64,000 nucleotides of DNA. Origin: Pseudomonas sp. JM0905a. GTDB taxonomy: Bacteria; Pseudomonadota; Gammaproteobacteria; Pseudomonadales; Pseudomonadaceae. A program made the position numbers and the translations under genes. The stretch is taken from the NCBI RefSeq assembly GCF_014700075.1, contig NZ_JACXBU010000008.1, positions 124,001 to 188,000 of the forward strand. Direction: 5' to 3'. Shown here piece after piece: positions 45,800-56,711 of this stretch; positions within the stretch are counted from its first letter, which is position 1, and each line of letters starts with the position of its first letter. The notes under the pieces are model-generated. The model saw nothing but the letters and a program-made list of their open reading frames with translations. It was not told the DNA's origin and did not search any database.

Positions 45800-46833
45800 C
45801 AGAACACCTCTACCGCGAGACTCTGTCGCTCGTGCAGCTGGCCGATCGGTGCCAGTTGCAGGCCGAGTTCCTCAGCCACGGCGAGGAACTCCGCCTCCCC
45901 TTCCGGCGTCACCGCCACCAGCAGGCCACCACTGGTCTGCGGATCGCAGAGCAGCAGCTTCTGCACCTCGGCCAGCGGCGCCAGGCGATGGCCGTAGCTG
46001 TCGAAGTTGCGCAGGGTGCCACCGGGCACGCAGCCCTGTTCCAGGTAGTACTCGACGCCGGGCAGGCTGGGCACCTTGGCGTAGTCGATCCGGGCGGTAA
46101 GGCCGCTGCCGTCGGCCATTTCCACCAGGTGGCCGAGCAGGCCGAAACCGGTCACGTCAGTCATGGCCGTGACCCCCGCCAGCTTGCCGAAACGGCTGCC
46201 GGGCTTGTTCAGGGTGCACATCCAGTCGCGGGCCAGGCCCACGTCGGCCTCGCGCAGCTTGCCCTTCTTCTCCGCGGTGGTGAGGATGCCGATCCCCAGC
46301 GGCTTGGTCAGGTACAGCTTGCAGCCGGCGGTGGCGGTGTCGTTGCGCTTCATGTTGCGCTTGTCCACCACACCGGTGACGGCCAGGCCGAAGATCGGCT
46401 CCGGTGCGTCGATGGAGTGTCCGCCGGCCAGCGGAATGCCCGCCTCATCGCATACCGAGCGACCGCCGCGCACCACTTCGCGGGCCACTTCCGGCGGCAG
46501 CAGGTTCACCGGCCAGCCGAGGATGGCAATGGCCATCAACGGGTCGCCGCCCATGGCGTAGATGTCGCTGATGGCGTTGGTGGCGGCGATGCGGCCGAAA
46601 TCGTAGGGATCGTCGACAATCGGCATGAAGAAGTCGGTGGTGGACACTACGCCGCGCTCATCGTCCAGCGCATAGACCGCCGCATCGTCCTTGGAGGCGT
46701 TGCCAACCCAGAGCTTCGGGTCGAGGTTCTGGGCGCCGCTGCCGGCAAGAATCACTTCCAGCACCTTGGGGGAAATCTTGCAGCCGCAGCCAGCGCCATG
46801 GCTGTACTGGGTCAGGCGGATGGGGTCGGTCAT
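45799..46833 (-). CDS. selD: Selenophosphate synthase SelD
   Basis: A 344-residue enzyme. The catalytic loop is HGAGCGCK with C16 (standard Cys form, not Sec) and K19; later motifs are [23 protein letters not shown] and [16 protein letters not shown]. It makes selenophosphate from selenide and ATP. ATG 46833 is chosen from the homology; a 47-residue upstream extension would include the repeat at 46865. It is the first gene of the selD-selU pair and is preceded by a dispersed repeat. Confidence 0.95.
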   Translation of the reverse strand: MTDPIRLTQYSHGAGCGCKISPKVLEVILAGSGAQNLDPKLWVGNASKDDAAVYALDDERGVVSTTDFFMPIVDDPYDFGRIAATNAISDIYAMGGDPLMAIAILGWPVNLLPPEVAREVVRGGRSVCDEAGIPLAGGHSIDAPEPIFGLAVTGVVDKRNMKRNDTATAGCKLYLTKPLGIGILTTAEKKGKLREADVGLARDWMCTLNKPGSRFGKLAGVTAMTDVTGFGLLGHLVEMADGSGLTARIDYAKVPSLPGVEYYLEQGCVPGGTLRNFDSYGHRLAPLAEVQKLLLCDPQTSGGLLVAVTPEGEAEFLAVAEELGLQLAPIGQLHERQSLAVEVF

Positions 46834-46864
46834 CGTCGTCTCTACGAAATGCAGTTTGGTTTCC

Positions 46865-46960
46865 TGTAGGGGCGAATTCATTCGCCAAGCAGGCCAACGG
46901 CCTGCCCTGCAACGCATTGGGGCAGCCGCGCTGCCCTTGGCGAATGAATTGGCCCCCACA
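46865..46960. repeat. Dispersed palindromic repeat, copy 5 (longest)
   Basis: TGTAGGGGCGAATTCATTCG at the left and CGAATGAATTGGCCCCCACA at the right are near-complementary arms; two inner hairpins (CAGGCC-AAC-GGCCTG and GGGCAGC-CGC-GCTGCCC) lie between. It separates selD from the hyi gene. Confidence 0.8.
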
Positions 46961-46981
46961 ATTGTTTTGTGCATGGGAATG

Positions 46982-47767
46982 TCAGGCCAGCCTGGCCTTC
47001 CACTCCGGCAACCAGCCGAGGGTCTCAGCGGTCACGCCGGTGGGCTTGTATTCGGCGCCCAGCCAGCCGGGGTAATCGTCTTCCTGCAGGGCTCGCAGGG
47101 CCGGTCCGAAGTCGGTATTGCCGGTGCCCGGTTCGCCACGGCCGGGGCAATCGGCGAACTGTACATGGCCGATGCGGCCGGCCAGCAGACGGATGCCCGC
47201 CGCCGCGTCTACGCCCTGGCGGGCCATATGATAGAGGTCGTACTGCGCTTGCAGGTTGGGGTGATCGACATCACGCAGCAGCACGTCCAGTTGCTCCGGG
47301 GTATTGATCAGGAAACCCGGCATGTCCAGCGGGTTGATCGCCTCGCACACCACGCCGATGTGCAGCACGGCGAAGGCTTCGGCGGTCTTGCGCAGGTTGG
47401 CGGCGAGACAGGCCAGCGCACGATCGCGGCTGACACCCTCGGCCTGACGCCCGGCCAGTACGTTGACGAAGCGCGGCCGGGTCATGGCGGCGTAGGAGAG
47501 TGCCTGCTCCAGGGCATCGTCGAACTGATCCTGGCGCTCCGGCACTGCGGCCAATCCCGGGCCGCCTTCCATCAGGTCGCCGGCCGGCAGGTTGAACAGG
47601 ATCAGCGGCAGGCCGGCGGCCTCCAGCACTTCTTTCATACGGATCGCCGGCAACTCATAGGGAAACTGCACCTCGACGCCATCGAAGCCGGAGACGCGGG
47701 CAGCAATGACGCGCTCGATCAGCGGGCGGTCGGTGAACAACAGGGACAGGTTGGCGGCGATCTTCAT
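46982..47767 (-). CDS. hyi: Hydroxypyruvate isomerase
   Basis: A 261-residue TIM-barrel isomerase. The N-terminus [38 protein letters not shown] and the central [19 protein letters not shown] (metal-binding) plus [21 protein letters not shown] are the usual Hyi signature. It interconverts hydroxypyruvate and tartronate semialdehyde in glyoxylate or allantoin use. Its ATG overlaps the stop of the reductase gene (TGATG), so the two are cotranscribed. No glyoxylate carboligase (gcl) gene is present. Confidence 0.9.
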   Translation of the reverse strand: MKIAANLSLLFTDRPLIERVIAARVSGFDGVEVQFPYELPAIRMKEVLEAAGLPLILFNLPAGDLMEGGPGLAAVPERQDQFDDALEQALSYAAMTRPRFVNVLAGRQAEGVSRDRALACLAANLRKTAEAFAVLHIGVVCEAINPLDMPGFLINTPEQLDVLLRDVDHPNLQAQYDLYHMARQGVDAAAGIRLLAGRIGHVQFADCPGRGEPGTGNTDFGPALRALQEDDYPGWLGAEYKPTGVTAETLGWLPEWKARLA

Positions 47768-48654
47768 CAGTGATTCTCCCGGAACATTTCCACCAGCGTA
47801 GCCGGATCACGTTCCAGATTGCCTTGACTGCCGTGCAGGCGCATCAACTGCGCAGCCAGGCCGCTGAGCGGCGTGGCCGAGTCATGCTCGCGGGACAGGC
47901 GTACGGCGGTGTCCAGGTCTTTCAGCAGGGTTCGCACGTGCCACTTGATGGGCTCGAAGCGGCTCTCGGCCATCTGCGGCCCGAGGATCTGCAGGGGCTT
48001 GGAGTCGGCGAAACCGCCGGCCAGGGCCTGGGCGATCAGGCTGGCATCCACTCCGGCCTTTTCCGCCAGGGCCACCACCTCGGCAATCACCAGGGCATTG
48101 CAGGCCACGATCATCTGGTTGCACACCTTGGTCACCTGACCGGCGCCCACAGCGCCCATGCGGGTCAGGCGCTGGCCCAGGTGGGCGAGGATCGGCCTCA
48201 CCCGCTCCACATCGTCATCATGACCGCCGGCCATGATCGCCAGAGTGCCGGCCTCGGCGCCCGGCGTGCCGCCGGAGACTGGGGCATCCATCCAGCGCAT
48301 GCCGGTGCGGGACTCCAGTTCAGCCGCCATTTCGCGGGTGGCGGCCGGTTCCAGGCTGGAGAAGTCCACCAGCAGTTGGCCCGGTTTCGCGCCTTCGACT
48401 ATCCCGCCCTCACCGAACACCACCTTGCGCACCACGCGGGTATCGGCCAGGCAGAGCATGACGATATCCGCCTCGGCGCACAGCTCGGCCGGAGTCTTCA
48501 CGCGGCGGGCGCCCTGCTCCACCAGGGAGATGCATTTCTCCGGGGAGCGGTTCCACACGGTCAGCGGAAAGCCCGCGGCCAACAGGCGACGGGTCATGGG
48601 AAGGCCCATCAGGCCGATGCCGGCGAAGGCGAGGGAAGGCAGGGAATCGGTCAT
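47767..48654 (-). CDS. Tartronate-semialdehyde-reductase-like beta-hydroxyacid dehydrogenase
   Basis: A 295-residue NAD(P)-dependent dehydrogenase: GIGLMGLPMTRRLLAAG (Rossmann), DAPVSGGTPGAEAGTLAIMAGG (substrate-binding) and GQVTKVCNQMIVACN, with the catalytic Lys in that segment. It should reduce tartronate semialdehyde (2-hydroxy-3-oxopropanoate) to glycerate, the next step after hydroxypyruvate isomerase. It is the first gene of a two-gene operon with hyi. A GGAG box precedes the ATG. Confidence 0.85.
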   Translation of the reverse strand: MTDSLPSLAFAGIGLMGLPMTRRLLAAGFPLTVWNRSPEKCISLVEQGARRVKTPAELCAEADIVMLCLADTRVVRKVVFGEGGIVEGAKPGQLLVDFSSLEPAATREMAAELESRTGMRWMDAPVSGGTPGAEAGTLAIMAGGHDDDVERVRPILAHLGQRLTRMGAVGAGQVTKVCNQMIVACNALVIAEVVALAEKAGVDASLIAQALAGGFADSKPLQILGPQMAESRFEPIKWHVRTLLKDLDTAVRLSREHDSATPLSGLAAQLMRLHGSQGNLERDPATLVEMFRENH

Positions 48655-48779
48655 GCCAAGACTCCAGGCGATTGGCTAAACGCACATCTTAAACGCCTGC
48701 TCTGCAACTTGGAGCTTCCATGCGCTCAAGCGGCCACTATAATCCGCCAGCCTTTTCCGCTATTGAACCGGAGAATCCC

Positions 48780-49631
48780 ATGTTCAAACGCTCTCTCGCC
48801 CTTGTGGCAGGTATCGCCCTGTCCGTTTCCGCTGTCGTGTCCCAGGCCGCCGAGGTCCTCAAGGTTTCGGCCATTCCCGATGAAGCCCCCACCGAACTGC
48901 TGCGCAAGTTCAAGCCGCTCGGCGCCTACCTCGAGCAGCAACTGGGCATGAAGGTCGAGTTCGTACCCGTGGCCGACTACGCCGCGGTGGTCGAGTCCCT
49001 GGCGGCCGACCGCCTGGACATGGCCTGGCTCGGCGGCTTCACCTTCGTCCAGACCCGCCTGAAGACCGGCAACGCCATCCCGCTGGTGCAGCGTGAGCAG
49101 GACGAGAAGTTCACCAGCAAGTTCATCAGCGCCGACCCGGCGGTGAAGTCCCTGCAGGACCTCAAGGGCAAGACCTTCGCCTTCGGTTCGGTGTCCTCCA
49201 CCTCCGGCAGCCTGATGCCGCGCTACTTCATGCAGAAGGACGGCATCGTGCCCGAGCAGTTCTTCTCCCGCGTCGCCTACTCCGGCGCCCACGACGCCAC
49301 CGTGGCCTGGGTCCAGGCCGGCAAGGTGGACGGCGGCGTGCTCAACGCCAGCGTCTGGCAGAAGCTGGTCGACGCCGGCAAGGTCGACACCAGCAAGGTG
49401 AAGGTCTTCGCCACCACCCCGACCTACTACGACTACAACTGGACCGTGCGCGGCACCCTCGACCCGGCCCTGGCCGAGAAGATCAAGCTGGCCTTCCTCG
49501 CCCTCGACCCGGCCAACCCGGAGCACAAGGCGATCCTCGACCTGCAGGCCGCCAGCCGCTTCATTCCGACCAAGCCCGAGAACTACCAGGGCATCGAGGA
49601 AGCCGCACGCTCGGCCGGCCTCTTGAAGTGA
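48780..49631 (+). CDS. Putative selenate/phosphonate ABC transporter substrate-binding protein
   Basis: A 283-residue periplasmic binding protein of the PhnD type. A signal peptide ([21 protein letters not shown]) precedes [61 protein letters not shown]. The segment with [16 protein letters not shown] and [19 protein letters not shown] is that of the family NCBI calls putative selenate ABC transporter binding protein, which is often found near selD. It starts at 48780 behind GGAGA. It is divergent from the glyoxylate genes and heads a four-gene importer operon. Confidence 0.85.
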   Translation: MFKRSLALVAGIALSVSAVVSQAAEVLKVSAIPDEAPTELLRKFKPLGAYLEQQLGMKVEFVPVADYAAVVESLAADRLDMAWLGGFTFVQTRLKTGNAIPLVQREQDEKFTSKFISADPAVKSLQDLKGKTFAFGSVSSTSGSLMPRYFMQKDGIVPEQFFSRVAYSGAHDATVAWVQAGKVDGGVLNASVWQKLVDAGKVDTSKVKVFATTPTYYDYNWTVRGTLDPALAEKIKLAFLALDPANPEHKAILDLQAASRFIPTKPENYQGIEEAARSAGLLK

Positions 49632-50434
49632 GCCTGTCGCTGCATGGCGTGAACCTGGTCCACGCCAACGGCCAGCCGGCGCTCAGGGGCATCGACCTGA
49701 ACGTCGGCGACGGTGAGCGGGTCGCCATCATCGGCCCGTCCGGTGCCGGCAAGACCAGCCTGCTGCGCCTGCTGGCCACCAGCCTCAAGCCCTCTGCCGG
49801 GCAGTTCCAACTGCTCGGCGCCGCGCCCTGGGCGCTCTCCGCACGAGCCCGCCAGCGCTTGCGTGCGCGTATCGGCCTGGTCCACCAGGCTCCGCCGATT
49901 CCGCCACGCCAACGGGTGGTCACCGCCGTACTGGCCGGCAAGCTCGGCCAATGGTCCCTGACCAGGGGGCTGCTCAGCCTGCTGCACCCACTGGACAGCG
50001 CCGGCGCCCAGGCCGCCCTGGCCCGCCTCGACCTTGCCGACAAGCTCTTCCAGCGCTGCGACCAGCTCTCCGGTGGCCAACTGCAACGCGTGGGCATCGC
50101 CCGCGTGCTCTACCAGACGCCGGACCTGATCCTCGCCGACGAACCGGTTTCCGCCATGGACCCGGTGCTGGCCGACCACACCCTCGGCGTGCTCTGCGCC
50201 GACGCCAGCCGCCGTGGCGTCACCCTGCTGGCCAGCCTGCACGCGGTGGATCTGGCCCTGGCGCACTTCCCGCGCATCGTCGGCGTACGGGATGGCCGCA
50301 TCGCCTTCGACCGTCCCCGTGAGGCGGTGAGCCAGGCCGACCTGGACGCCCTCTACGCCAACGAGCAGCTGCGCGGCGACGTGCCGTCCTCACCGCCCGT
50401 GGCGGCTCCCGCACTGCATATCCCGCGATGCTGA
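49628..50434 (+). CDS. Phosphonate/selenate-type ABC transporter ATPase
   Basis: A 268-residue ATPase: Walker [11 protein letters not shown]-loop LVHQAPPI, signature LSGGQLQR, Walker B LILADEP, His in SLHAVDL. It is of the PhnC type. The GTG start overlaps the binding-protein stop (GTGA) and the end overlaps the first permease by 7 bases, so the operon is tightly coupled. A histidine in the second half fits the switch His. Confidence 0.9.
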   Translation: MSLSLHGVNLVHANGQPALRGIDLNVGDGERVAIIGPSGAGKTSLLRLLATSLKPSAGQFQLLGAAPWALSARARQRLRARIGLVHQAPPIPPRQRVVTAVLAGKLGQWSLTRGLLSLLHPLDSAGAQAALARLDLADKLFQRCDQLSGGQLQRVGIARVLYQTPDLILADEPVSAMDPVLADHTLGVLCADASRRGVTLLASLHAVDLALAHFPRIVGVRDGRIAFDRPREAVSQADLDALYANEQLRGDVPSSPPVAAPALHIPRC

Positions 50435-51255
50435 AAACCGCCCCTCGCGACCCTGCGGCCCTGCCCCGTCTGCTGCTCACCGTGCTGGCCCTGGCGCTGC
50501 TCTGGCCCGGCCTTGAACTGAGCGAGCTGAACCCGGCCGTCCTGCTGGATGAAGACAACGCCCGCACCATGGGGCAATTCCTCTCCGCCTTCTGGCCTCC
50601 AGAACATGGCGAGGAATTCCTCCTGCTATTGGGCCGCGCCACCCTGGAAACCTTGGCTATCGCCACCGCCGGCATGAGCCTGGCACTCCTGATTGCCCTG
50701 CCCGCTTCGCTCTGGGCCAGTCGCGCGCTGTCGCTGTCCGCCCTGGCCCGTGGCGGTCGCCCGGCCTGGTGGGCGCAGGCCCTGCGCTGGCCGGTGCGCG
50801 GGCTGCTGATTTTCCTGCGCAGCGTGCCGGAGATCGTCTGGGCGCTGCTCTTCGTCCGCGCCGTGGGCCTGGGCCCCACTGCCGGGGTGCTGGCCATCGC
50901 CATCACCTACAGCGGCATGCTCGGCAAGGTGTATGCGGAAATCTTCGAATCCGTCGACCCGCGCCCCACCCGCGCCCTGCTCGCCGCCGGTAGCCCGCGC
51001 CTGGCCGCCTTCGCCTACGGGGTACTGCCCAATGCAGCGGCGGAGATGATTTCCTACACCGTCTACCGCTGGGAGTGCGCGGTACGCGCTTCGGTTGTGA
51101 TGGGCTTCGTCGGTGCCGGCGGCCTGGGCCAGCAGATGGACCTCTCCATGCGCATGTTCGCCGGCGGTGAAGTGGCCAGCATGCTGCTGACCTTCCTCGT
51201 GCTGGTCTTGCTGGCCGACCAGCTCAGCCGCTTTCTGCGCGGGAGGTTCGCGTGA
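50428..51255 (+). CDS. ABC transporter permease 1 (PhnE-type)
   Basis: A 275-residue inner-membrane protein with about six transmembrane helices. The EAA-type loop is [40 protein letters not shown]. It pairs with the second permease to form the channel. It overlaps its neighbours at both ends by a few bases. Confidence 0.9.
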   Translation: MLKTAPRDPAALPRLLLTVLALALLWPGLELSELNPAVLLDEDNARTMGQFLSAFWPPEHGEEFLLLLGRATLETLAIATAGMSLALLIALPASLWASRALSLSALARGGRPAWWAQALRWPVRGLLIFLRSVPEIVWALLFVRAVGLGPTAGVLAIAITYSGMLGKVYAEIFESVDPRPTRALLAAGSPRLAAFAYGVLPNAAAEMISYTVYRWECAVRASVVMGFVGAGGLGQQMDLSMRMFAGGEVASMLLTFLVLVLLADQLSRFLRGRFA

Positions 51256-52016
51256 GGCCGGGCAATATCCTGGTGCTTCTCGCCCTGCTGGCGGCGGCTA
51301 TCGCCTCCTTTATAGGGCTGGGCATCGATCTCGGCGCGTTGGTCAGTGGCGATGCCCTGCAACAGATGGGCAGCTATGCGGCGCGTTTCCTCAAGCCCGA
51401 CCTGTCCGCCCCGCATCTGGCGGCCATCGGCTGGGGCGCCCTGGAAACCCTCGCCATGTCGGCACTGGGCACCCTGCTGGCGGCCTTGCTGGGGATGGTG
51501 TTCGCCATACCCGCCGCTGGCCGCTTCGGCAATGCTGCCCAGGGCGGCGCGCGGCTGGTGCTCAACGCCCTGCGTGCCGTGCCGGAACTGGTCTGGGCGG
51601 CACTGATGGTGCTGGCCGCCGGCCTCGGCCCGAACGCTGGCACCCTGGCCCTGGCCATGCATACCGCTGGCGTGCTGGGTCGACTGTTCGCAGAAGCCCT
51701 GGAGAACACACCGGCGGAACCGGCCGAAGCCATCCGCCTGAACGGCGGCGGACGCATCACCGCCTTCTGCTACGGCACCCTGCCGGCGGTCTGGCCGCAA
51801 CTGGTGGCCTACATGCTCTATCGCTGGGAGAACAACATCCGCATGGCCAGCGTGCTGGGTTTCGTCGGCGCCGGAGGTCTCGGACAGATGCTCTACATGA
51901 GCCTGTCCCTGTTCCAGGAAGCCCAGGCCGCCAGCGTGATCCTCGCCATGCTGGTGCTCGTGCTGGGGGTGGATGCCTTGAGCGGCTGGATGCGCCAACG
52001 CTGGGTCAGCGCGTAG
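51252..52016 (+). CDS. ABC transporter permease 2 (PhnE-type)
   Basis: A 254-residue homologue of the previous permease with a GTG start overlapping its stop by 4 bases. It has five to six helices and the loop [40 protein letters not shown]. Having two PhnE-like permeases is normal for this family. It is the last gene of the operon; a dispersed repeat follows. Confidence 0.9.
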   Translation: MRPGNILVLLALLAAAIASFIGLGIDLGALVSGDALQQMGSYAARFLKPDLSAPHLAAIGWGALETLAMSALGTLLAALLGMVFAIPAAGRFGNAAQGGARLVLNALRAVPELVWAALMVLAAGLGPNAGTLALAMHTAGVLGRLFAEALENTPAEPAEAIRLNGGGRITAFCYGTLPAVWPQLVAYMLYRWENNIRMASVLGFVGAGGLGQMLYMSLSLFQEAQAASVILAMLVLVLGVDALSGWMRQRWVSA

Positions 52017-52027
52017 GCGGGCAAAAC

Positions 52028-52125
52028 TGTGGGGGCGATTTCAATCGCTTAGCGTTCCGAAGGGCGCCCCTTCGAAATCCACAGAGGCAGCATTGCCGCC
52101 CTTTGCGAATGAACTCGCCCCCACA
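52028..52125. repeat. Dispersed palindromic repeat, copy 6
   Basis: TGTGGGGGCGATTTCAATCG (left) and TTTGCGAATGAACTCGCCCC (right) are the outer arms, with an inner hairpin GAAGGGCGCCCCTTC. It marks the end of the importer operon. Confidence 0.75.
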
Positions 52126-52163
52126 GGAAGAGCCCAAGCTGAATTGCCTGGGCGGGTAATCGG

Positions 52164-52529
52164 TCAGAGACCGTCCTTCTCCAGATGGTCGAAATTCACC
52201 GCTTCGCCCGGCTCGGCACCGAGAATGCGGCGGATGTCTTCGAAGATTTTGTCGTATTCCTTGTGGTTGCGCATGATCAGCGTGGTGTTGGGGTGCAGCC
52301 CGTTCTTGACCGCCACCTTGGAAATGATGGCGGCGAAATTGAATGCCGTATCGCGGTGCATCTCGAACTCTTCCGAGAACTGCTTGCCGTCGATATCACC
52401 CACCATGCGGAAATGCAGCATGGTGCCCTCTTTCGCATTAGGGCGCGCTTCGTAATAAAGGTCGATGGAGAACTGCTGCCCTGGGAATCCGGGCACGCTG
52501 GCCCGATGTACATGGCCTGGTTCGAACAT
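52164..52529 (-). CDS. DUF5064 family protein
   Basis: A 121-residue soluble protein starting MFEPGHVHRASVPGFPGQQFSIDLYYEARP, with the mid-part FEMHRDTAFNFAAIISKVAVKNGLHP and a C-terminal EYDKIFEDIRRILGAEPGEAVNFDHLEKDGL. This matches the Pseudomonas DUF5064 family of unknown function. AGGGAGCG precedes the ATG. No partner is evident. Confidence 0.75.
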   Translation of the reverse strand: MFEPGHVHRASVPGFPGQQFSIDLYYEARPNAKEGTMLHFRMVGDIDGKQFSEEFEMHRDTAFNFAAIISKVAVKNGLHPNTTLIMRNHKEYDKIFEDIRRILGAEPGEAVNFDHLEKDGL

Positions 52530-52676
52530 GATGACGCTCCCTGTTGGTCAATAAATGAAGAAGGTGGATTGAGTCTAGCTCGCCACACCGGATTCGCCGG
52601 TTGCTCCTGATCAGTGCGCGATCAGTCGGCCGGCACACTTCTGGACGCCTTCCCTGGCCTCCGTTCGAGCGCTCCG

Positions 52677-52994
52677 TCAGTGACGGGTAGGCGCCTCGTC
52701 GCGCTCCTGGATCAGTACCCAGGGGGCTACCACTACAGCCCAGAGTTTCGGGTCGCGCGCCAGCAGGTCCTGGGCACGGTCTTCCTCGACCTTGCTCAGC
52801 TTGCCGTCGGCCAGCAGGGCCGAAATCCGGGCCTTGTCGTCTTCGGCCACAGCCAGTGCCACGCCTACCAGGTCTTCGGCGCCTTCCACCCAGAGCAACG
52901 CGCCACGGGCGAAGAAGGGCTGCAGCTCTTCCCAGGTGATGGCGGCAGTTTCGCCGAGCAGCTTGGCATAGAGGGTGCTAGCGTTGTCGTTCAT
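52677..52994 (-). CDS. DUF2288 protein
   Basis: A 105-residue acidic soluble protein. LYAKLLGETAAITWEELQPFFARGALLWVEGAEDLVGVALAVAEDD is the DUF2288 motif. It starts at 52994 (MNDNAST); a longer frame to 53039 is unlikely because the homology begins here. The function is unknown. Confidence 0.8.
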   Translation of the reverse strand: MNDNASTLYAKLLGETAAITWEELQPFFARGALLWVEGAEDLVGVALAVAEDDKARISALLADGKLSKVEEDRAQDLLARDPKLWAVVVAPWVLIQERDEAPTRH

Positions 52995-53297
52995 GGCTTG
53001 TTTTGTGTTGGTTGGTAACGAATGGATTGGGGGGCGCAATGATAGCGTCGGTCAACATTCAGACAAGCCTGTCCTGACGTTGCCAGCCACTCACGAGACA
53101 CGCCGTATTTCTATACGTTTGTTTCGATTAAGCGACACAAGATCATTCCGCCATCAATACCTGACTTTTCAAGCCGTAAATCAGCAATCTACACTGTTCC
53201 GGTACAGTTGTCGGGGCGTGTTGGCGGGGTGCAATACCTTGTCCCGTAGCTCCGGCAAACAGGACAACAACAACGAAAAACACAAGAGTGGAGCACT
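52995..53297. other. Regulatory region upstream of braC
   Basis: No gene is seen. It is AT-richer than its surroundings and holds two dyads: CGTAT-TTCT-ATACG at 53104-53117 and ACTGT-TCCGGT-ACAGT at 53193-53208. Either could be an operator of the branched-chain amino-acid operon; a run of AACAACAACAACG lies shortly before the braC start. Confidence 0.45.
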
Positions 53298-54419
53298 ATG
53301 AACAAGGCTACCAAGCAGATTTCCAAACTGTTCGCCGCCATGGCTCTGGCCGGTGTCGCCAGCTACTCCGTAGCAGCCGACACCATCAAGATCGCCCTGG
53401 CAGGTCCGGTGACCGGTGCGGTTGCCCAGTACGGTGAGATGCAATTCATTGGCGCCAAGATGGCGATCGAGCAGATCAACAAGGCCGGCGGGGTGAACGG
53501 CGCTCAGCTCGAAGGCGTGGTGTATGACGACGCATGCGATCCGAAACAGGCCGTCGCCGTAGCCAACAAGATCGTCAACGACGGTATTCACTACGTGGTT
53601 GGCCACCTCTGCTCCAGCTCCACCCAGCCTGCGTCCGACATCTATGAAGACGAAGGCGTCCTGATGATCACCGCGGCTTCCACCAGCCCGGACATCACTT
53701 CCCGCGGTTACCAGCTGGTGTTCCGCACCATCGGCCTCGACAGCCTGCAGGGCCCGACCGCCGGTAACTTCATCGCTGACCACGTCAAGCCGAAGGCCGT
53801 TGCCGTCATCCACGACAAGCAGCAGTACGGCGAAGGTATCGCCACTGCCGTGAAGCAGACCCTGGAAGCCAAAGGCATCAAGGTTCCGCTGTTCGAAGGC
53901 ATCAACGCTGGCGACAAGGACTTCTCCACCATCGTTGCCAAGCTGAAGCAGACCGGCGTGGACTTCGTCTACTACGGCGGCTACCACCCGGAACTGGGCC
54001 TGCTGCTGCGCCAGTCGGCTGAAAAAGGCCTGAAAGTCCGCTTCATGGGTCCGGAAGGCGTAGGCAACAAGGAACTGTCCGCCATTGCTGGCCCGGCTTC
54101 CGAAGGCCTGCTGGTAACCCTGCCGAAGTCCTTCGACCAGGATCCGAAGAACCAGGCCCTGGTAGAAGCCTTCAAGGCCAAGAACGAAGACCCGAGCGGT
54201 CCGTTCGTGTTCCCGGCCTACGCCGCCGTGAAAGTCATCGCCGACGGCATCAAGAAAGCCGGCGAAGACGACACCAGCAAGGTCGCAGCTGCCCTGCGCG
54301 CCAACTCGTTCGACACCCCGACCGGTACCCTGGCCTTCGACGAGAAGGGCGATCTGAAGGACTTCAGCTTCGTGGTTTACGAGTGGCACAAGGACGGCTC
54401 CAAGACCGAAGCTAAATAA
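53298..54419 (+). CDS. braC: Branched-chain amino-acid ABC transporter binding protein
   Basis: A 373-residue periplasmic protein. Signal peptide (KLFAAMALAGVASYSVAA), then IKIALAGPVTGAVAQYGEMQFIGAKMAIEQINKAGG, the leucine/isoleucine/valine binding signature; the YDDACDPKQAVAVANKIVNDGIHYVVGHLCSSSTQPASD segment holds the two disulfide cysteines. It delivers Leu, Ile, Val (and Ala/Thr) to BraDE. A hairpin terminator follows it inside the operon, which would raise binding-protein level relative to the other subunits. Confidence 0.95.
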   Translation: MNKATKQISKLFAAMALAGVASYSVAADTIKIALAGPVTGAVAQYGEMQFIGAKMAIEQINKAGGVNGAQLEGVVYDDACDPKQAVAVANKIVNDGIHYVVGHLCSSSTQPASDIYEDEGVLMITAASTSPDITSRGYQLVFRTIGLDSLQGPTAGNFIADHVKPKAVAVIHDKQQYGEGIATAVKQTLEAKGIKVPLFEGINAGDKDFSTIVAKLKQTGVDFVYYGGYHPELGLLLRQSAEKGLKVRFMGPEGVGNKELSAIAGPASEGLLVTLPKSFDQDPKNQALVEAFKAKNEDPSGPFVFPAYAAVKVIADGIKKAGEDDTSKVAAALRANSFDTPTGTLAFDEKGDLKDFSFVVYEWHKDGSKTEAK

Positions 54420-54436
54420 GCTTCCCGCCTGAACGC

Positions 54437-54464
54437 AAAGCCCACTGCTTAGGCAGTGGGCTTT
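54437..54464 (+). terminator. Intra-operon hairpin between braC and braD
   Basis: AAAGCCCACTGC-TTAG-GCAGTGGGCTTT is a 12-base-pair stem with only a short T stretch (TTTGTTT) after it, so partial read-through is likely. Confidence 0.85.
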
Positions 54465-54534
54465 GTTTATCCGTGTTTTACGGGCTCCGCTGCGCCACAA
54501 GCGCCGCTTTTCGTGATGCCCGAGGAGTTAGGGA

Positions 54535-55454
<920 letters not shown>

Positions 55455-55458
<4 letters not shown>

Positions 55459-56711
55459 ATACTCGACTCAAAACGGCGTTCTTCAGCGCCCTTCTGGTGC
55501 TGGCCGTCGCCTACCCCGTCCTCGGCCTGAAGCTCAGCGTCGTTGGCGTGGGCCTGGTGGTCACCGGCGCCAATACCCCGACCCTGCTGGCCATCGCGGC
55601 GTGCGCCGTGGCCATGTTCATCTGGCAGATGATGCGCGACAAGGTGCAAGGCGCCTGGTCCTCCGCGCCCAAGCTGCCGAGCATGTCCAAAGGCACCGCG
55701 AACTTCCTCACCCTGCCCTCCACCCAGCGCTGGGTCATCCTCGGCCTGATCGTGGTCGCCCTGGTCTGGCCGTTCTTCGGCTCCCGCGGCGCAGTGGACA
55801 TCGCCACCCTGATCCTGATCTACGTACTGCTAGGCCTTGGCCTGAACATCGTGGTCGGCCTGGCGGGACTGCTGGATCTGGGTTACGTCGGTTTCTACGC
55901 CGTCGGCGCCTACAGCTACGCGCTGCTGTCGCACTACTACGGTCTGGGTTTCTGGGTGTGCCTGCCGATCGCCGGCCTGATGGCAGCCTTCTTCGGCTTC
56001 ATCCTCGGCTTCCCGGTGCTGCGCCTGCGCGGTGACTACCTGGCCATCGTGACCCTGGGTTTCGGCGAGATCATCCGTATCCTGCTGCGTAACCTGACCT
56101 GGCTCACCGGCGGCCCGAACGGCATCAGCAACATCGACAAGCCGACTCTCTTCGGCCTGTCCTTCGAGCGTCGCGCCGAAGAAGGCCTGCAGACCTTCCA
56201 CGAGTACTTCGGCATTGCCTACAACTCGGTGAACAAGGTGGTCTTCCTCTACCTGGTCGCCCTGCTGCTGGCCCTGCTGGCCCTGTTCGTGATCAACCGC
56301 CTGCTGCGCATGCCGCTCGGCCGCGCCTGGGAAGCCCTGCGCGAAGACGAGATCGCCTGCCGCGCACTGGGTCTGAACCCCACCATCATCAAACTGTCCG
56401 CCTTCACCCTGGGCGCCTGCTTCGCGGGCTTTGCCGGCAGTTTCTTCGCCGCACGCCAGGGCCTGGTGACGCCCGAGTCCTTCACCTTCATCGAGTCGGC
56501 GACCATTCTCGCCATCGTCGTGCTGGGTGGCCTGGGTTCCCAGTTGGGTGTGATCCTCGCGGCCGTCGTGATGATCCTGTTGCCCGAACTCATGCGTGAG
56601 TTCAGCGAGTACCGGATGCTGATGTTCGGCGCCCTGATGGTGCTGATGATGATCTGGCGTCCGCAAGGTCTGCTGCCGATGCAACGTCCCCACCTGGAGC
56701 TTAAACAATGA
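55455..56711 (+). CDS. braE: Branched-chain amino-acid ABC transporter permease BraE (LivM)
   Basis: A 418-residue permease of full LivM length with an N-terminal extension of about 110 residues before the core ([36 protein letters not shown]). The C-terminal part has [24 protein letters not shown]. It overlaps braD and braF by 4 bases each. Confidence 0.95.

Noticed and set aside
46834-46974. N-terminal extension of SelD by 47 residues
   Set aside because: The extension is translated repeat DNA (copy 5) and has no ribosome binding site; the conserved protein starts at MTDPIRL.
53193-53208. LexA box (CTGT...ACAG) upstream of braC
   Set aside because: The half-sites are separated by 6 bases instead of 8, and the interior is GC-rich, so it does not fit the SOS consensus.
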